In this document: positions 59,533 through 64,000 of the stretch, piece by piece | How positions within the stretch are numbered: the first letter of the stretch is position 1 | Layout: each line of letters begins with the position of its first letter | Assembly (NCBI GenBank): GCA_041490445.1 | Contig: JBGPTF010000009.1 | Location: 1 to 64,000 of the forward strand | DNA: 64,000 bases | Source: JBGPTF01 sp041490445 | GTDB taxonomy: Bacteria; Acidobacteriota; Terriglobia; Acidiferrales; UBA7541 | Direction of reading: 5' to 3' | Made by a program: the position numbers and the translations under genes | Notes under the pieces: generated by a model | Told to the model about the DNA's origin: nothing | What the model saw: the letters and a program-made list of their open reading frames with translations, nothing else | Databases searched by the model: none

Positions 59533-60849
59533 TCACTTCGCCGGACCCAAGGCCTGTTGAATCGTGGCCGTGAGCGCGCCGACAAAATCGCCGGGGCCAA
59601 AACCGCTCGCGCGATAGATAATCTTCCCGCTGCGGTCCAGCACCATGACGGTCGGGATCGCGTTGACATCGAGAAATGCGTCGAGTCCGTCGGCCAGCAC
59701 GACCGGAGCGGCTATTTTTTGTCGCGCGAGATACGGTTGCACGCGCGATTCATCCTCGTCGGTGTTCACGGAGAAAAAGGCGACATCCGGCTTTTCCCGG
59801 AAGTCCTGCGCCACCTGGTCGAACAGCGGCTCTATCTCGCGGCACGGACCGCACCACGTCGCCCAGAAATTCAACACCACGACGTTTCCCTTGAGAGGCG
59901 CCAGCGGAAAATCCGTGCCATCCACGCGGCGCAGCACGAATGCGAATGGCTCTTTTGCGTTCTTGTTTCTAGCCTGCGGGCGGCCCTTCGCCGCTGATTT
60001 GTCCGCGGTGCCCAGGCGGTCGTACGCTGCCAGCAGGTCTTCACCAAGCCCGGCCTCGTTGCCGTGTAGGATTCGCCAACAATTGCCGAGCTTCTGCCGT
60101 ACTTCGCGCCGGTCCACCGATCCGCTGGGCCCGCTTTCCGGGAGCAGGAACGCCGCTTCGTAGCGGGGAATGGCTCTCGTGCAGTTTTTCTGCAGTTCCG
60201 CGATTTCTCCCAGTCGCAGAGCCGCCGTGGAATTGGGCAGCAAATCGTAGCTCGTTCCCAGGTCTTTCGCCGCCGCATCGTACCGCTTCTGTTCCATTTC
60301 AAGCTGTCCGCGCACCTGATGGACGGCCGAGCGAATTTGCGTTTGATTCTGCTGCCACTCGGCGAGGGACTCGCGCGCCGGCTTATCCTCCGGGGTGGCC
60401 TTCTCCACACGGTCGAGCACGCGGGAAACGTAGCCGATCGCGCGCGTCAGGCTGTGGTCATCTCCCTGTCGTTCGAGCAAGCCCGCGGCCAGCATCATCA
60501 TCTGCGAATCATCCGGGCTTACCGCGATTAGTCGCTCCGCATAGTCGAGCGCGCGCGGGTAGTCATGAAGCTGCTGCGATGCTTCGAGCAGAGCGCGATA
60601 GACATTCACCTTGCGCGGTGCGTCGGGGAAGCGCCGCAGGTAATCCTCGAGCTGGCGCACCAGAGCGGCGCGATCGTTTCCTGCCGCCTGCACCGCCCGT
60701 TCCAGCGCTGTTTCGGCTTCTTCCGCTTTCCTGGCGGCCTCGTCTTTAGCCGGAGGATTCTGTTTCGGCTGCTGCCCGTGTGTGTGCAAAGACGCTGGCG
60801 CAGCCCCGAGGAGACCGGCGAGAGCCAGAGCGAGGATACGCTGCTGCAT
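59533..60849 (-). CDS. TlpA/ResA-like thioredoxin protein with TPR-type N-terminus
   Basis: A 438-residue exported protein. A signal peptide (MQQRILALALAGLLGAAPAS) precedes about 270 residues of helical TPR-like sequence (YRALLEASQQLHDYPRALDY, AERLIAVSPDDSQMM, RYDAAAKDLGTSYDLLPNST). The C-terminal domain is a TlpA-like thioredoxin: PLAPLKGNVVVLNFWATWCG, PCREIEPLFDQV, with CGPC at about residue 330, and the cis-Pro in NAIPTVMVLD. It probably reduces periplasmic disulfides or binds thiol clients. ATG 60849 is chosen over TTG 60906 because it opens the signal peptide. The DUF4097 gene lies directly upstream. Confidence 0.85.
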   Translation of the reverse strand: MQQRILALALAGLLGAAPASLHTHGQQPKQNPPAKDEAARKAEEAETALERAVQAAGNDRAALVRQLEDYLRRFPDAPRKVNVYRALLEASQQLHDYPRALDYAERLIAVSPDDSQMMMLAAGLLERQGDDHSLTRAIGYVSRVLDRVEKATPEDKPARESLAEWQQNQTQIRSAVHQVRGQLEMEQKRYDAAAKDLGTSYDLLPNSTAALRLGEIAELQKNCTRAIPRYEAAFLLPESGPSGSVDRREVRQKLGNCWRILHGNEAGLGEDLLAAYDRLGTADKSAAKGRPQARNKNAKEPFAFVLRRVDGTDFPLAPLKGNVVVLNFWATWCGPCREIEPLFDQVAQDFREKPDVAFFSVNTDEDESRVQPYLARQKIAAPVVLADGLDAFLDVNAIPTVMVLDRSGKIIYRASGFGPGDFVGALTATIQQALGPAK

Positions 60850-60902
60850 TTGTCGGAGATTGTATCGCGAGGGAGGACGAACAGCCAGCCGAGCGAAGCG
60901 GG

Positions 60903-61877
60903 TCAATCGATCCGAATGTCTCCGGAGCCTGTGTCCACTTCGATGCGCGCCTTTCCATCGCCGACGTGGGCGCGCAGATCGTGCTTCGCATGTTCTTCCA
61001 CAATCATCGAGAGGTTGGTCATGATGCTGCCCGAGTTGGAATGCGCGTAGAAGCGGAAGCTCGAGACGGCCGGAACGCGCAGGGTGACGGCTCCTGAGCC
61101 GGTGTGGAGCTCCCAGTAGCTCGTGCCCGCGGGATTTCCGTCCACGGCGATATCGCCGGATCCGGTCCTTACGCGCACATCACCGGCCAAGTCGCGGAGG
61201 CTGATGTCGCCGCTGCCGGCGCCCACGACCACCGGCCCGGTTGGATGTTCAATCGTAATGTCGCCCGATCCCGTATGCGCCCGGACCTCGCCGTTGATGT
61301 TGCGCATTTCCAGATCGCCGGAACCCGCCAAAGCCTCCACGTCGCCGCCGATGTCCGAGAGTTTGATGTCGCCGCTGCCGGCGGTCGCGTGTGTGTCGTT
61401 GCCGATCTGTTGTGCGGTGATGTTGCCGGAGCCGGCGATGAGCCTGGCAGGGCCGCGAATCCCGCGGACGTCCAGCTCCCCGGAGCCGACGGCGCCGCGC
61501 AACTCCGTCTCCGCCGGGACGACGATCGTGTAGTCAATCGTGACATTTCTCTTGCTTCGTTCGTCGTGTCTGATGCGGATGAGATTCCCCTGCTGCTCGA
61601 TGGGCGGATGCTGGCTAACGTCCGCTACGCGCTCTTGCGGTTTCTCCCACGGCCACGTCCGCACACGGAACACAGCATGAATTCGCACCTCGCCGGTAGC
61701 GCCGGAGTTGATCTGCACTCTTCCCGAGCCGTTCGCGACGTCGAGGACGACCGGCCCGCTCACCGTCAGCGTCCGATCGAAAGTGCCGGAACCGGTTTCA
61801 ACGGTGGTGCAGCCCGTAGCTGCCGCGGCCAGCAGGGCAGCGCACGCTAGGGGTGCAAGTCGCGAGTGGAAGCGCAT
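60903..61877 (-). CDS. DUF4097-type beta-repeat lipoprotein
   Basis: A 324-residue lipoprotein with lipobox AAAATGC (Cys 23). The mature part is a right-handed beta-solenoid-like array: LRGAVGSGELDVRGIRGPAR, LIAGSGNITAQQIGNDTHAT, AGSGDIKLSDIGGDVEALAG and further copies, each roughly 18-20 residues with a GSGDI/L core. The family (DUF4097, putative adhesin/LiaG-like) is seen in many bacteria and often close to envelope-stress systems. The start at ATG 61877 follows CGGAGAA; the frame extends to 61973 without family resemblance. It reads into the TlpA-like gene, gap 53 bases, so co-transcription is likely. Confidence 0.82.
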   Translation of the reverse strand: MRFHSRLAPLACAALLAAAATGCTTVETGSGTFDRTLTVSGPVVLDVANGSGRVQINSGATGEVRIHAVFRVRTWPWEKPQERVADVSQHPPIEQQGNLIRIRHDERSKRNVTIDYTIVVPAETELRGAVGSGELDVRGIRGPARLIAGSGNITAQQIGNDTHATAGSGDIKLSDIGGDVEALAGSGDLEMRNINGEVRAHTGSGDITIEHPTGPVVVGAGSGDISLRDLAGDVRVRTGSGDIAVDGNPAGTSYWELHTGSGAVTLRVPAVSSFRFYAHSNSGSIMTNLSMIVEEHAKHDLRAHVGDGKARIEVDTGSGDIRID

Positions 61878-62012
61878 TGTTCTCCGGGACGATCGCCGCA
61901 ATTCTGCTGCGGCGTCTCTTCCTATCAGAAGCATACGAAAACACGCAAGGGGAAGTTCCCTGCGGCTGGCCAACGAGGGGGATACTCCTGCCCGCCAAAT
62001 CGGTGCACGTTG

Positions 62013-62900
62013 CTACGGCTTCCGCAAGACCTCGTTCAGCGAGCCTTGCCGGTAGCCTTCGAGGTCGAGCGTCACAAAAGCGAAACCGATCCGTTTGAAA
62101 CGGCGGGCGATCTGTCCGGCCATCGCAACATCCAGCGCGCGGGGCAGCTCATCCGACGCGATTTCGATGCGGGCCAATTCACCGTGCGCGCGGACACGAA
62201 ATTGCCGTAAGCCGAGTTCGCGAAGAATCGTCTCGCCCTCCTCAATCTTGCGCAAGATGTCTGCCGTCACTGGAGTGCCGTACGGGACGCGCGAGGAAAG
62301 GCACGCGGAGGCGGGGCGGTCCCACGTGCGCAGGCCGGCGCGTCGCGAGAGCGACCGAATTTCCGTCTTAGTCAGTCCCGCATCGAGCAGCGGGGCGAGG
62401 ACCTTGTGCTCGTGCGCGGCGCGATGGCCGGGGCGGAAGTCGCGCGTGTCGTCCGCGTTGATCCCATAGGCGATTGCCGCGAAATGCCGTCCGGCGGCGA
62501 TCTGTTCCAGTTGTGCGAAGAGTTCGTCCTTGCAGTGATAACAGCGATCGGGATTGTTGGCCACGTAGAGCGGGTTTTCGAACTCGCGCGTTTCGATGAA
62601 CTCGTGGCGCAATCCCGTAGCGCGGACGAACGCTTCCGCCTCGCGGCGGTCGTGCGCGGAGAAGCTGGCGGAGAGTGCCGTCACCACGAGCGCGCGCGGG
62701 CCCAGCCCCGTGTGCGCTGCCCACGCGAGGTAGGCTGAATCGGCGCCGCCGGAGAACGCGACAAGCAGGGAATCGAGCCGCCGCAACGAAGAAAGCAACC
62801 CGTCCTGTTTTTCAAGCGCAGCAGCAGTGACGGAAAAGTCAGAATCGCGTTCGACCGCGTTCGGATGGGTCTGGTTCAGCACATCGGGAGTATATCGCAT
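62013..62900 (-). CDS. larE: ATP-dependent sulfur transferase LarE
   Basis: LarE turns the dicarboxylated pyridinium mononucleotide into its dithiocarboxylate form, sacrificing a cysteine sulfur (or using an Fe-S cluster in some variants), for the nickel-pincer cofactor. The 295-residue protein shows the PP-loop LLVAFSGGADSAYLAWA (about 45-61), NNPDRCYHCKDELFAQLE, and the sulfur-donor Cys 200 in DRPASACLSSRVPYGTPV. The NADDTRDFRPGHRAAHEH segment fits the family. It starts five bases after the stop of the POTRA gene, so it is the downstream gene of that operon. larC is on the opposite strand 11 kb away. Confidence 0.9.
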   Translation of the reverse strand: MRYTPDVLNQTHPNAVERDSDFSVTAAALEKQDGLLSSLRRLDSLLVAFSGGADSAYLAWAAHTGLGPRALVVTALSASFSAHDRREAEAFVRATGLRHEFIETREFENPLYVANNPDRCYHCKDELFAQLEQIAAGRHFAAIAYGINADDTRDFRPGHRAAHEHKVLAPLLDAGLTKTEIRSLSRRAGLRTWDRPASACLSSRVPYGTPVTADILRKIEEGETILRELGLRQFRVRAHGELARIEIASDELPRALDVAMAGQIARRFKRIGFAFVTLDLEGYRQGSLNEVLRKP

Positions 62901-62905
62901 CCGCC

Positions 62906-64000
62906 TCAGTGGAAATCCAGAAGCACGTCCACCGTCGCGGTTCTCGGATCGGCGCGCAAGAAGCGGCCAATCTCCTCGTAATGAAAAGGGAGGTCGCCGA
63001 AGGCCAGCTTCGCGCCCTTGTCGACGAACTCATCATAACTTTCCTTGTCGAACACCGCGCCCTTGGCAAGCGGCCACGCGGCACGAATGCGGCGTTCACC
63101 TTCCAGGGAGAGGCCGGTCAGGATCAGATCGCCCATGTGATACTGCGCCCCTTCGGCCAAAGCGACGCTGTAAGAAACCGTCGCGGCTTTGTCGTCGAAG
63201 CTCGCCTGCGGCGCGACTTGCACGTCCAGAAATCCGTGTTGCGCGTAGGAGGCTCGAACGCGATCCCATGCGGCGAGCAGTTTCATTCCGTCGGCGGGAT
63301 CGCCGGCATGTAGTTCCACGATTTTGTCCAGGTCAGCACCAGCGAGAATGCGATTGCCGGTCCACGAGATCTTGCCAAGTCTGTAGGCCGGGCCGCGTTC
63401 GACCGGCAGCACCACCTGCACCGTATCTGGCAATAGCTTGGTCGGGTCGCCGGCGAATCGCACGCCGGGCTTTCCGAACTGCACGCGCAGGAACGAGTGC
63501 TGTAGATAGATAGGCCGCACCTGTTCGTAGGCGAAAAGCTCGATCGCGTAGCGCGAATACGGCTTGCCGACCACGTCGGACAAACGGTCCTGAATGTGCG
63601 GATCCTGGGAAGCCAAGGAATCGGAGAATTCGAGGCTGCCCACATTCAGGGCAGGGCCCTCCACGCGGAATTGCTGAATCTTTTCGTCGCTGTCGGGGCG
63701 GCCCAACAGGATGTGTTCAACGACACCATGCACCCTGCGGGTTTCCAGCAGCTTTTGGAGTGTTTGCGCCATTGCATCCGGGACGGAACCCTGCTCGGGC
63801 ACACTGCCATTGAAAAGAAAGCCGGCGTCGCGCAACGACTGGGCCAGCTCCTCGTCGCTGAACCAGGGAAAATTGTCGAAGGAGGCGGGTGCCAGAGGCG
63901 CATCCTCCAGTTGAAGCTCGATCGTGACGTCTTCACCCTTACTGCCGAAACGGTAGCGCACCGACGAAAAATACCCCAGCATCGACAACCGGTCGGCGGC
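62906..64000 (-). CDS. POTRA-repeat outer-membrane assembly protein, 5' end outside window
   Basis: The reverse frame stays open through the right edge and ends at TGA 62906-62908; 365 residues are visible. It reads as BamA/TamA-type POTRA repeats: AADRLSMLGYFSSVRYRFGS, PAYRLGKISWTGNRILAGAD, VRASYAQHGFLDVQVAPQAS and GAQYHMGDLILTGLSLEGER, each a 'G.i...GN..........' unit of about 75 residues. No C-terminal beta-barrel follows, since the gene ends after a POTRA (FLRADPRTATVDVLLDFH). It may therefore be a soluble or anchored POTRA protein, or a barrel-less BamA relative. larE follows five bases later. Confidence 0.75.
   Translation of the reverse strand, partial: AADRLSMLGYFSSVRYRFGSKGEDVTIELQLEDAPLAPASFDNFPWFSDEELAQSLRDAGFLFNGSVPEQGSVPDAMAQTLQKLLETRRVHGVVEHILLGRPDSDEKIQQFRVEGPALNVGSLEFSDSLASQDPHIQDRLSDVVGKPYSRYAIELFAYEQVRPIYLQHSFLRVQFGKPGVRFAGDPTKLLPDTVQVVLPVERGPAYRLGKISWTGNRILAGADLDKIVELHAGDPADGMKLLAAWDRVRASYAQHGFLDVQVAPQASFDDKAATVSYSVALAEGAQYHMGDLILTGLSLEGERRIRAAWPLAKGAVFDKESYDEFVDKGAKLAFGDLPFHYEEIGRFLRADPRTATVDVLLDFH

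Overview
The window looks like chromosomal DNA of an acidobacterium (phylum Acidobacteriota, Terriglobia-like). It is GC-rich throughout. It carries a secretin fused to a cohesin domain beside two pseudopilin genes, a TonB receptor with a carboxypeptidase-regulatory-like N-terminus, Ig-repeat lipoproteins, a DUF5666 protein, a DUF4097 lipoprotein and a secreted DinB-fold protein, a mix familiar from that phylum. The assignment rests on gene content, not on a marker gene or a search.

Region 1 (1-2030) is mobile-element territory: the tail of an IS3-family transposase, two small orphan genes, and a two-gene IS1595-family unit. Region 2 (2190-18550) is ordinary chromosome: an amidohydrolase related to D-aminoacylases, urocanase (hutU), a long-chain acyl-CoA ligase, thiG, a DUF1624 membrane protein, pgm with a DivIC/FtsB-like gene, cutA, a cystathionine gamma-synthase/lyase, an epimerase gene broken by an in-frame amber codon, a lone FtsX-type permease, and a ChbG/HpnK deacetylase next to a glycosyltransferase. 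A frameshifted membrane-protein gene follows at 18603-19240.

Region 3 (19291-20401) is a 1,111-bp transposon-like unit: 16-bp perfect terminal inverted repeats, a 6-bp flanking duplication (ATTTTT), shared subterminal repeats, and one intact gene, a dihydrofolate-reductase-like oxidoreductase. No transposase is visible. Region 4 (20480-34040) holds secreted proteins, a ferredoxin-NADP reductase, two related secreted proteins, glgB, a DinB-fold protein with gamma-glutamyltransferase, a 1,242-residue multi-PAS hybrid kinase, a small conserved protein and a STAS protein.

Region 5 (34343-39867) is the most striking part: a 5.5-kb integrative element in the 3' half of the initiator tRNA-Met gene, bounded by 52-bp direct repeats (attL/attR). 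It encodes an excisionase-type HTH protein fused to a repeated helical domain, four small proteins (one SpoVG-like), a single-domain HUH (rolling-circle) replication initiator preceded by strong hairpins, and a tyrosine integrase. It carries tandem decamers near both att sites. No capsid, Zot-like, relaxase or partition gene is seen, so it looks like a minimal rolling-circle integrative plasmid or satellite.

Region 6 (39950-64000) returns to chromosome: two pseudopilins plus secretin-cohesin, smpB, pepA, an Ig-repeat lipoprotein with a DUF5666 partner, argS, larC-metG, tatD, a polyprenyl diphosphate synthase, a TonB receptor beside a small Cys/His-rich secreted protein, a histone-deacetylase-fold enzyme, a TlpA-like thioredoxin, a DUF4097 lipoprotein, larE, and a POTRA protein cut by the window end. 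LarC and LarE belong to the nickel-pincer cofactor pathway of lactate racemase; LarA and LarB are not in the window.
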